Source: JAUXFS01 sp050329575
GTDB taxonomy: Bacteria > Pseudomonadota > Alphaproteobacteria > Rhodospirillales > Defluviicoccaceae
Direction: 5' to 3'
DNA length: 24,136 bases
Assembly: GCA_050329575.1 (NCBI GenBank)
Contig: JBHJOP010000107.1
Coordinates: forward strand, 1 to 24,136
Positions 1-8,800 of this stretch are shown one piece after another. Numbering within the stretch: the stretch's first letter is position 1; every line of letters starts with the position of its first letter. The notes under the pieces are model-generated. The model ran no database searches. It saw only the letters and a list, made by a program, of their open reading frames with translations, and was not told the origin of the DNA. The position numbers and the translations under genes are program-made.

Positions 1-2696
1 CGCTTGGGATCGTCGGCGGCGACCGCGACATGGGCGCGATCACGCAGGATGTCGCGGACGAACCCGGTGAGGTTGTTGTTCGGGCCGACCTCGACGAAGA
101 TCCGTGCGCCCTGGTCGTACAGGCGCTCGATCACTTCGGTGAAGCGGACCCGGCTGACGTACTGGCGTTTCATCAGCTCGAGGATCGGCCCCCGATCGTT
201 CGGGAAGACGTCCGCGCTCGCGCACGAGAACACGGGGGCGATCGGCTGCCGGAACTCGATCTCGCTGAACAGCGCTTCGAACGCCTCCGCCATCGGGGTC
301 ACGAACGGCGTGTGATAGGCCCACACCAGCGGCAGCTTCAGGCACAGTCCGCCTGCGGCCGACAGCTTCCCGGCGAGGTCGTCGATGACCGCGGAGGGCC
401 CGAACAGCACCGCCTGGTTGGGGCAGTTGTCCATCGTGAACCAGACGTCGGTCTCGGCGGAGAGGATGTCGAGCAGGGTCTGCCGGCTCAGCGCCCCCAC
501 CGTCAGCAGCGAACCCTCGGGCACCGACCGGTCGTGCATCAGCTTGCGGAAAATCCGGTTCATTTCGACGATGTAGCGGCCGACCGCGTCTTGGCTGAGA
601 TCGGTGAGACCGGAGGCGATCAGCGCGGCATTCTCACCGGTGCTGTGGCCGACGATGAACGACGGCCGGACCCCCAGGCAGGAGAGCACCGAAAACAGCG
701 CCTGGTCGGCGAAGAACACCGCCTCGGAGCCGGCGTCGACCTCGAGCAGCTGGCGTTCGAGCCGCTTGCGCTCGTCGTCGCCGAGGTTGTTGGGCGGCGG
801 AAACATCAGCACGCTGTGCGGGATCTCACGCTCTCCCGGGAACAGCCGCTCGAGCATGTCGAACCACTGTCGCGCCGCCGGCGACGAGACCGCGAGGTCC
901 CTGAGCATCCCGGGATACTGGGAGTTCTCGCCCGGAAACAGGAACGCGATCGCCCCCTCGATCGGCCGATCGGTGAAGTAGAGCCCGTTGCGGCCGACCA
1001 TCCGGTGGACCGAGCCGTCGGCCAGCCGGGCGAGAAGCTGATCCAGCTTCTTGCCCAGGTCGGTCGCGTCGGCGGCGACGATCGCCGCGCGATGGTCGCC
1101 CGCTCCGGCGCTGCGGATGGTTTCGGCGGCGAGCGCGGCGATGGGGGTCGGCGACCGGTTCTGGAGCCGTTCCCGGACGGACCGGACGGCGGCCGCCAGG
1201 TGGTCGCGGGAGTCGGCAGCGAACACCAGCAGGACGGCGGCCGCGGGCGGGCGAAGGGCGAATGCCGCCGTCGGGTCGACCGTCTCGCTCGAGCCCGGCG
1301 CTTCCTCCAGGATCATGTGCGAGTTGACGCCGCCGAACCCGAAGGCGTTGATCGCGGCGCGGCGCGGGTGCAGCCCCGGACGGATCCACGGTGCCGCCTC
1401 GGTATTGAGGTAGAGCGGTGTCGTCTCCAGCCCGAGGTCGGGGTTGATCTCGTCGACCAGCGTCGGCGGCAGGATCTTGTGGTGCAGGGCGAGGCATGTC
1501 TTGATCAGCGATGCGGCGCCGGCGGCGGGGATGCAGTGGCCGATCATCGACTTGACGGAGCCGAGGGCGACGTGGGGGTAGGATCTCTCGCGGCCGCCCA
1601 GGACTTGGCGCAGCGCCTCGACTTCGGTGCGGTCGCCGAGCGGGATGCCGGTGCCGTGCGCCTCCACCAGACCGATGGTGCCGGGATCGACCCCGCTCTG
1701 GGCATAGGCGCGCTTCATCGCCAGCACTTCGCCCTCCAGGCGCGGCGCCATCAGTCCCATGGCACGGCCGTCGGAGGAGGTTCCGACCGCCTTGACCACC
1801 GCGTAGATGCGGTCGTCGTCGCGCAGCGCGTCATCCAGCCGCTTGAGGACGACGATTCCCTGTCCCTCGCCGAGCAGCGTGCCGTTGGCCGCCTTGTCGA
1901 ACGGTCGGATCCGCGAGGTCCGCGACAGCGCCTCGAGCATGCAGAACACCGCGTAGACCAGCGGCGAGGTGGTGGTGTTGACGCCGCCCGCCAGCATCAG
2001 GTCCGCCCGCCCGAACCGCAGTTCGGAAATCGCCGCTTCGACCGCGATCAGCGAGGACGCGCAGGCGGCGTCCATGATGAAGTTGGGGCCCATCAGGTCC
2101 AGCCGGTTGGCGATGCGGCCGGTCATCATGTTGGGCACCAGGCCGGGAACCGTGTCGACGTTGAGCTGCGGCAGCTTCGCGACCAGCATCGCTTCGACCG
2201 CCGCGATCTTCTCCGGCCCGGCGTCGGGGAACAGGGAGCGGATCACGTGGATCGTCTGGTCGACGACGATCGAGTGCTGGAAGCCGTTGACGTTGGCCCG
2301 GTTGGCGTGGATGGCGTGGCCGAGGATGATGCCGCAGCGGTGCGAGTCGAACCCGGAGGCGTAGCCGGCGTCCGCCAGGGCCTCGGCGCTCGCCTTCAGG
2401 GCCAGGAACTGGTCGGGTTCACCGCCGACGACGGAGATCGGCATCGTTCCGAAGGGCCGCGGGTCGAACTGCGACAGCTCGTTCAGGAAGCCGCCGCGGG
2501 TCGTGTAGACGCTGATGCCGCGCCGCTCGCCGGTCGGGTCGAAGAAGCTCTCGTCGACCAGCCATCCCGGCGGCGCATCCCCGACGGCGTCGACCTTGTC
2601 GAGAATGTTGCGCCAGAAGCGGCCGATGTCGGGAGCCCTGGGAAACAGCCCCGACATGCCGATGATGGCGACGTCGCAATCGCCGGGCGCGGTCAT
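1..2696 (-). CDS. Type I polyketide synthase, KS-AT protein (partial, 3' end outside window)
   Basis: The reading frame opens with ATG at 2696 and stays open to base 1 (898 full codons), so the C-terminus is missing. Residues about 7-440 form a ketosynthase that condenses acyl chains with malonyl units. Its active-site Cys212 lies in DAACASSL, with His347 in EAHGTG and His387 in the GSVKSMIGH motif, so the catalytic triad is intact. Residues about 590-890 form an acyltransferase with nucleophile Ser685 in GHSTGEN and His795 in AYHTPF. No ACP, KR or DH is visible in the part present. The start codon overlaps the stop of the upstream synthase by 4 bp (ATGA), which implies translational coupling and a joint complex. 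In PUFA synthases the second megasynthase subunits (PfaB/PfaC) also carry KS or AT domains, but this KS-AT order matches neither exactly. Product unknown. Confidence 0.93.
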   Translation of the reverse strand, partial: MTAPGDCDVAIIGMSGLFPRAPDIGRFWRNILDKVDAVGDAPPGWLVDESFFDPTGERRGISVYTTRGGFLNELSQFDPRPFGTMPISVVGGEPDQFLALKASAEALADAGYASGFDSHRCGIILGHAIHANRANVNGFQHSIVVDQTIHVIRSLFPDAGPEKIAAVEAMLVAKLPQLNVDTVPGLVPNMMTGRIANRLDLMGPNFIMDAACASSLIAVEAAISELRFGRADLMLAGGVNTTTSPLVYAVFCMLEALSRTSRIRPFDKAANGTLLGEGQGIVVLKRLDDALRDDDRIYAVVKAVGTSSDGRAMGLMAPRLEGEVLAMKRAYAQSGVDPGTIGLVEAHGTGIPLGDRTEVEALRQVLGGRERSYPHVALGSVKSMIGHCIPAAGAASLIKTCLALHHKILPPTLVDEINPDLGLETTPLYLNTEAAPWIRPGLHPRRAAINAFGFGGVNSHMILEEAPGSSETVDPTAAFALRPPAAAVLLVFAADSRDHLAAAVRSVRERLQNRSPTPIAALAAETIRSAGAGDHRAAIVAADATDLGKKLDQLLARLADGSVHRMVGRNGLYFTDRPIEGAIAFLFPGENSQYPGMLRDLAVSSPAARQWFDMLERLFPGEREIPHSVLMFPPPNNLGDDERKRLERQLLEVDAGSEAVFFADQALFSVLSCLGVRPSFIVGHSTGENAALIASGLTDLSQDAVGRYIVEMNRIFRKLMHDRSVPEGSLLTVGALSRQTLLDILSAETDVWFTMDNCPNQAVLFGPSAVIDDLAGKLSAAGGLCLKLPLVWAYHTPFVTPMAEAFEALFSEIEFRQPIAPVFSCASADVFPNDRGPILELMKRQYVSRVRFTEVIERLYDQGARIFVEVGPNNNLTGFVRDILRDRAHVAVAADDPK

Positions 2697-5600
2697 GCCG
2701 AGAGCTCCCGCGGACGGCCGCGCGCCCAGCCGCCGCCGAGGCGGTTGAGTTCGGGACTGGCGACGGTCTCGCAGTCGTCGGCCTGGTAGCGCAGCCGCCC
2801 CGACGCGTCGACCACGGCGAACCGGCAGAGGGTCACCGGCTCCGCGACCGGCGTCGCGAAGTCCATGACGAGGCTCAAGCACGGATCGAGCGGGGCGCTG
2901 CCGAAGCGCCGCAGCCGCCCGATCCGCGCCGGCAGCGGGGTCGTGTTCCGCACCGCCCGCGACCAGACCAGGATGAGTTGGAGCGCGGCGTCGATCACCC
3001 CGGGATCGAAACACCACGCGGCGTCGACCGCCGGCGGGTAGAAGTCGCGCGGCCGCGTCGGTCTGAGGCCGGCGGCCAGCCGCCGTTCGTCCAGCGACGA
3101 AACGCCGGTGATCGTCTGCAGCACCGGGCCGTGAAACAGCCACTCGTTGTAGGCCCGACCGATATCGATGGCGCCGGCGTTCGGGTCGCCCCGATCGGCC
3201 GAGGGCGGCGACTCCGCGAGCCCGCTGCCGACGACGCAGATCGCGCTGTAGGCGAGCCGCCGCGTCTCGCCGGCGACCGACCGCAGTTCCACCAGGTACT
3301 CGCCTTCCGCCGCCGTCGGATGAACGGTGATGTCGATCGGCTGGCGGCCCCGGTCGAGGGTGACGCCGACGAACCGTCGGACGTCCCGCATCTCGCCGAC
3401 CGTTCCGCCGATCAGCGCCTCGGCGGCCTCGGCCATGGTTTCGAGGGCGCAGGCGAACGGCATCACCGGGACGCCGTCGAGGCGGTGATCGTCGAGGTAG
3501 GGATCGGAGACCAGGTCGACGACCTTGCCGAGCGACCGGTCGCCACCGTTGAGCGGCGGGACCACCGCCGTCTGCAGCAGCGGGAAGCGCCGGTCGGGGC
3601 GGCTGCCGGCCCGCCGGTCGCGCACCAGCGCGCCATGTTCGGCCTCGAAGTATTCCCACGGCGACTCGCCGGCGATCACCTCGACCTCGTCGATCGGCGC
3701 CGCTGTCAGGTCCTGCATCACCAGCCAGCGCCCCGGCTCGGGGTCGACCAGCCGAACGCCCCGCTCTTCGAACTGGCGACGGGTTTCGGGGGTGACCATG
3801 CCCGGTCCGAACTTGGTGTGCGACCACGGCCCCCAGTTGAGGGCGGAGACCTTCACCGCCGGCCCCCATTCGCCCTGCAGCCACCAGGCGAGGCGGTTGA
3901 GGATCTCGTTGGCGGCGCCGTAGTCGGTCTGGCCGCGATTGCCGTAGCGGCCGGCGACCGAGGTGAAGAAGGTGAGATACTTCAAGGTGTCCGGCCGGAG
4001 GTGACGGACCAGCGCGAGGGCGCTGTCGACCTTGGTGTCGACGACGCGGGCGACGCTGTCCTGGCCCTTGTTGATGATCAGCGCATCCTCGATGATCCCG
4101 GCGCCGAACAGCACCGCGTCGATGCGCCGGTAGTGGTCGTAGAGGTCGGCGAGCAGCGCGGCAACGTCGACCTCGCGGCGCATGTCGACGGCGCGGAAGT
4201 CGACGGTGGCGCCGACGCGCCGGAAATCGGCGATGTTGGCCCGGATCTCGCGGTCGCGGAGCGCGCCGCGTACCGCGCGTTCGACCTCGACCATGCGCAG
4301 CGTCCGGCCTTCGGCCTTGGCCCGGTCCGCGAAATGGCGGCGCAGCGCCGAGGCGTCGGCGCAGGCGGTAACCGCCGGCTCTTCCGTCTCCGGGCATGGC
4401 GAACTGCCGACCAGGACCAGCGTCATCCGCCCGGCCGCGAGATCGCGGAGGCACTCGGCGGTGATCCCGCGGGCGCCGCCGATCGCCAGCACCACCCAGT
4501 CCGCGGCGGGACGGCGCTCGGGCGCCGGCCGCGGTCCGAGCGATGCCGGGACGGTGCGGAAGATGGTCCGCCGGCCCTCCGGATAGCCGACCTCGCGGCG
4601 CCCGCCCGGCAGTCTGATCTCCTGGTGGATCTGCGCGGCGAGCTGCTCCGGCGGCAACGAGGGGTCGACGTCGACGGCCTTGCAACGGCAGTCCGGCCAT
4701 TCCAGCGACAGCGACTTGATCAGCCCGACGTTGCCGGCGGCGACCGGGAAGCGGCGGCGAACGCCGGGGTGTCGGAGGGCGTCGCGGCCGAACAGGCCCC
4801 CGAGGGCGCTGACCGCGATCACCCGCCCGCCCTTGCCGAGCCGGTCGGCGGTCAGCCGCAGCAGCGGAAACAGGGCCTTGACGTCCGCCTCGGTTCGCTC
4901 CTGCCAGTGGGCGAGGGTCGCGGTCTCGGGGATGTCCGGCGCCGCGACCGGTGCGACGTGGACGACGCCGCGCACCGTCCGGCCGGCGACCTGCTCAGCC
5001 AGCCAGCGCGCGAGTGTTCCCTCGTCGTGCAGCACCGCCGCCGGGAGCAGGCGGGGGTGCGCCCCATCCGAGGCAAGGCGAGCCGCCAGCGCCTCGCCGA
5101 CGCCCCGGTCGTCGGCGGTGATCACGAAGACGCCATCGGCCGGCGGGTCGAGCGGGACGTCGTCGACCGGTTCGGGGTGGGCCTCGACGATGAACCGGGG
5201 AAGGGGAGCGCCGATCTCGCTCTGCCCTTCCCCGGCCAACTCAAAAGGGCGCGGGGTATCCTTCCCGACACGGGTCTCGACCACGTCCAGGATCGACTGC
5301 AGCGTCGGCGCCTTGGCGAGTGTTTCCATGTCCGTGCGCAACGCCTCGCCGACCGGACCGGCCAGCTGTTTTCGGAGCAGCCCGAGGATCTCCACCCGCT
5401 TGATGGAGTCGATGCCGAGGTCGGCCTCGATGTTCTGGCCGAGATCCAGCATGTCCTCCGGATAGCCCGTCCGGTCGCTGACCAGTTTGAGGAGGAGCTG
5501 CTTCACATCGATGGCCGCAGCGGCCGTCCCGGCGGCGGCGGTGTCGGTCGTCGTCGCCGCCGCCGGTGGAGCGGGGGCCACCACCGGCGCCGCGGCCGCC

Positions 5601-5881
5601 ACCGGCGCCGCCGGTGGCGCTTCGTGCAGGGGCTGGACGGCCGGCTGGCGCAGGCCGAGCGCCGGGGTCGGTTCGACCGCGGGGAGCGCCGGCTCGCCAT
5701 ATGAGAGGTTTCCCAAGGCGGGAGGCAGGGAATGCAGATCCCCCGCCGAGCCGCTCAGGTACAAGGTCATCAACCGCTCCTGCGTCTGCAGGAACTGACG
5801 CATGGTTCGATAGTACTCGCTCATGGTATGATCGACCGAACTCAAGCCGGCCGACCCCATGGTCGAAAAATCGTTCGGCAT
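2693..5881 (-). CDS. Alternative internal translation product: ACP-KR-DH protein (1062 aa)
   Basis: An in-frame ATG at 5881 (residue 1720 of the giant ORF) is preceded by GAGGAGAG at 5893-5886, with 6 nt between GGAG and ATG. That is as good a ribosome binding site as any in this window. The residues just before it look like translated spacer, rich in Gln, His, Asn and Lys and unlike the flanking domains. The residues just after it form a helix-like segment (YYRTMRQFLQTQERLMTLYL) followed by an Ala/Pro-rich linker and the ACP, which would make a sensible N-terminal docking region. The product would hold ACP Ser1878, KR Tyr2373 and DH His2518 (numbering of the long form). Whether it replaces, accompanies or never accompanies the 2781-residue form cannot be decided from the sequence. 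Confidence 0.5.
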   Translation of the reverse strand: MPNDFSTMGSAGLSSVDHTMSEYYRTMRQFLQTQERLMTLYLSGSAGDLHSLPPALGNLSYGEPALPAVEPTPALGLRQPAVQPLHEAPPAAPVAAAAPVVAPAPPAAATTTDTAAAGTAAAAIDVKQLLLKLVSDRTGYPEDMLDLGQNIEADLGIDSIKRVEILGLLRKQLAGPVGEALRTDMETLAKAPTLQSILDVVETRVGKDTPRPFELAGEGQSEIGAPLPRFIVEAHPEPVDDVPLDPPADGVFVITADDRGVGEALAARLASDGAHPRLLPAAVLHDEGTLARWLAEQVAGRTVRGVVHVAPVAAPDIPETATLAHWQERTEADVKALFPLLRLTADRLGKGGRVIAVSALGGLFGRDALRHPGVRRRFPVAAGNVGLIKSLSLEWPDCRCKAVDVDPSLPPEQLAAQIHQEIRLPGGRREVGYPEGRRTIFRTVPASLGPRPAPERRPAADWVVLAIGGARGITAECLRDLAAGRMTLVLVGSSPCPETEEPAVTACADASALRRHFADRAKAEGRTLRMVEVERAVRGALRDREIRANIADFRRVGATVDFRAVDMRREVDVAALLADLYDHYRRIDAVLFGAGIIEDALIINKGQDSVARVVDTKVDSALALVRHLRPDTLKYLTFFTSVAGRYGNRGQTDYGAANEILNRLAWWLQGEWGPAVKVSALNWGPWSHTKFGPGMVTPETRRQFEERGVRLVDPEPGRWLVMQDLTAAPIDEVEVIAGESPWEYFEAEHGALVRDRRAGSRPDRRFPLLQTAVVPPLNGGDRSLGKVVDLVSDPYLDDHRLDGVPVMPFACALETMAEAAEALIGGTVGEMRDVRRFVGVTLDRGRQPIDITVHPTAAEGEYLVELRSVAGETRRLAYSAICVVGSGLAESPPSADRGDPNAGAIDIGRAYNEWLFHGPVLQTITGVSSLDERRLAAGLRPTRPRDFYPPAVDAAWCFDPGVIDAALQLILVWSRAVRNTTPLPARIGRLRRFGSAPLDPCLSLVMDFATPVAEPVTLCRFAVVDASGRLRYQADDCETVASPELNRLGGGWARGRPRELSA

Positions 5882-8800
5882 TGGTCTCTCCTCGATATTA
5901 TATTTATGTTGATCGTTGCCGTGTTGATGGGAGATCGATGGTTTCCCTTGTTGAGCTTCGCTGTTCTCTTCCGTGTCGTAGGCTCCTGGACGTTCGATCC
6001 CCGCCGCTGGCCGCGCGTCCGTGTCGGCGCCGGGGGTGTGATGCGATAGCGATGCGGATCCGGCGGGCGGGGCGAGGACGGAGGTCTCCGGTCCCGAGGC
6101 CCTCTGGGCGGCCGGCGTCGTTCTCCCGCTCGTTCCCGCCCGGCGGGCGAATGCCGGGTGAACCAGCCACGCGCTCTTCGGCAGTGGCTCCGGGGACCGC
6201 GGCGCCGTGAGTTCGTCGATCCCGACGTCGTCGATCCGCCGTCCCCGGAACAGCGGCGAGAAGTCGAGCGGCACGTTGTAGGCGGCGAGCCCGGCGAGGG
6301 CGTGCAGGAACCCGACGAGGCCGCCGCCGTTGCCGTCCATCGAAGTCGACAGGTGCGGCCGGCCGCCGAGGATCGATCGGGTCAGATCGCTGAGCACGGA
6401 CTTCGGCCCCACTTCCAGGAAGAGGCGCGCTCCGGCGGCGTACATGTTCTCGACCATGTCCATGAACAGCACCGGCTCGGTCAGGTGCCCGGCCAACAGC
6501 GCCCGGATCTCCGCCGGATCGGCGGCATGGGGGTGGCCGGTGGTGTTCGCGTACACCGGGATGCCCGGCGACCGCCACGTGACGTCCTGCAGGAACGCGG
6601 CCAGCGGCTGCTGCGCGGGGCGCATCAGTGGTGAGTGGAAACCGGCGGCGACCGGCAGCCGGGCGACCCAGATCTCCTTGCTCTCCAGCCGCGCCACCGC
6701 CTGGTCGATCGCTTCCCGGGTGCCGGAGACGATGGTTTGCTGAGGCGCGTTGAAGTTGGCACAGACCAGATCGGGGATGTCGCCGACCAGCGCCATCACA
6801 TCCGTGCGGCCGGTCCCGACCGCCGCCATCGATCCGAGCTCGCCGTCGCGAGTCGCCTCGGCGATGAAACGGCCTCTCGCTTCGGACACCCGCAGCAGGT
6901 CGTCGAGATCGAGCACGCCGGCGGCATGGAGAGCGGCATATTCGCCGTAGCTGTGCCCGGCGACCATGTCCGGGTTCAGCCCCATCGCCCGCAGCAAGGC
7001 CCACAGACCGGCCTCGACGGCGCCGAGGGCCGGCTGGGCGACGTCGGTGCTGGTCAGCGCCGCCCGCGCCGCCGCCTCATCCGCGTCGCCGAACCGGTCG
7101 GGCGGATAGATCAGCCGGCTGAGCAGCGGGATCGGTCGCTCCCGGAAGGTCGGGGTCACCGACAGGACGCCGTCGGCCCGTTCCAGCGTCCCCGACAGCT
7201 CCGGGAAGACCGTCGCCAGTTCGCGCAGCATGTCCGGGTACTGGGAGCCCTGGCCCGAGAACAGCACCGCGATCTTGGCCGCGGGCTGCGCCGGCTCGCG
7301 AACGAAATAGACGCCCGCCGGCAGCGGGTTCTGCCCGTTCATCGTCTCGAAATAGCGCAGCGCCCCCGCGAGCTTGTCGCGGAGATCGACCGGCGAACCG
7401 GTCACCGTCGCGATCGTCACGCCGCGTTCGGGCAGTGTCGTGAGCAGCGCCTTCGACAGCGCCGCCAGATCGGGAGTCGCCCCGTTGCCGAGGGCGCCGA
7501 GCAGAGGCGTCAGGCGTGCGGTCAGCGCCGCCTTGTCGGGCGCCCGCCAGACCAGCAGTTCGCCCGGCCAGACATCGCGGGATGCCGGCCGCGCCCAGCG
7601 GCGATACTCGCCGTCGTATTCTTCCAGGGCGACGTGGAAATTGGTGCCGCCGAAGCCGAACGAGCTGACGCCGGCGCGCCGTGGATGGCGCGGGTGGCGC
7701 ACCCACGGTCGCGCCGCCTGGTTCAGGAACAGCGGACACCCCGGCGCCTTGAACACCGGGTTCGGGTCGCTGACGCCGAAGTGGGGCGGCAGGATGCGGT
7801 GGTGGAGGGCGAGCGCCGCCTTGACCAGACCGGCCGCCCCGGCCGTCGACTTGGTGTGCCCGATCAGCGTCTTGACCGACCCGATCGAACAGCTCGCGGG
7901 CGGCGCGTCGCTCTCCTCCAGAATGCCGATCACCGTCTCCAGCTCGGCGCGGTCGCCGGCCACCGTCCCGGTGCCATGCGCCTCGATCAACCCGAGCGTC
8001 GCCGGCGAGAAGCCGGCCTGCGCGTAGGCGCGGCGGAGCGCCCTCTGCTGGCCGGCCGGCAATGGTGCGGTCAGCCCCTTGGCGCGTCCGTCACTCGAGG
8101 CGCCGATCCCCTTGATCACCGCGTAGATGCGGTCGCCGTCCCGTTCGGCGTCGGCGAGGCGCTTGAGCGCGACGACCGCGACGCCTTCCGAGATCACGAT
8201 CCCGTCGGCGCTGGCATCGAAGGTCCGGCAGCGCCCGGTCGGCGAGAGCGCGTGCGCGGTGCTGAAGCAGAGGAAGCCGAACGGGCCCTGGACGGTATCG
8301 ACCCCGCCGGCGAACACCAGATCGCTGCGCCCGGTCTCCAGTTCCAGGACCGCCTGGTAGACCGATCCGAGCGACGATGCGCAGGCGGCGTCGATGGTGT
8401 AATTGGCGCCGCCGAAGTTGAACCGGTTGGTCACCCGGCCGGCAGCGACGTTGGGCAGCAGGCCGGCGAAGCTGTCTTCCGTCCATTCCGGGAGATAGTC
8501 GAGGGTGACGGGGCCGGTGTCGGGGAACGACCGCGGGATCTCGGCCCGCGCCCCGTACTGGATGCCGAGTTCGCCGAGCCCACCGCTCCAGCCGATCACC
8601 ACCGAGGTGGTCTCCCATTCGCGCACCCTGCGGTCGCGATAGCCCGCGTCCTCGAGCGCCCGCTCGACCGCGACCAGCGTCAGGAGCTGCATCGGGTCGA
8701 TGGAGGAGACCGAGTTGGGCGGCATCCCGAAGCGCACCGGATCGAACGCGACCTCGTCGATGAAGCCGCCGTACTTGGAATAGATCTTGTCGCGCACGCC

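Noticed and set aside
30..2789. Plus-strand open frame of 919 codons opposite the KS-AT gene
   Set aside because: It mirrors a clear KS-AT reading frame; its translation is Arg/Asp/Gly/Val-rich, with no domain, typical antisense openness in very GC-rich DNA.
2978..5704. Plus-strand open frame of 908 codons opposite KR/DH/ACP
   Set aside because: Antisense shadow of the megasynthase, with the same low-complexity composition and no ribosome binding site of note.
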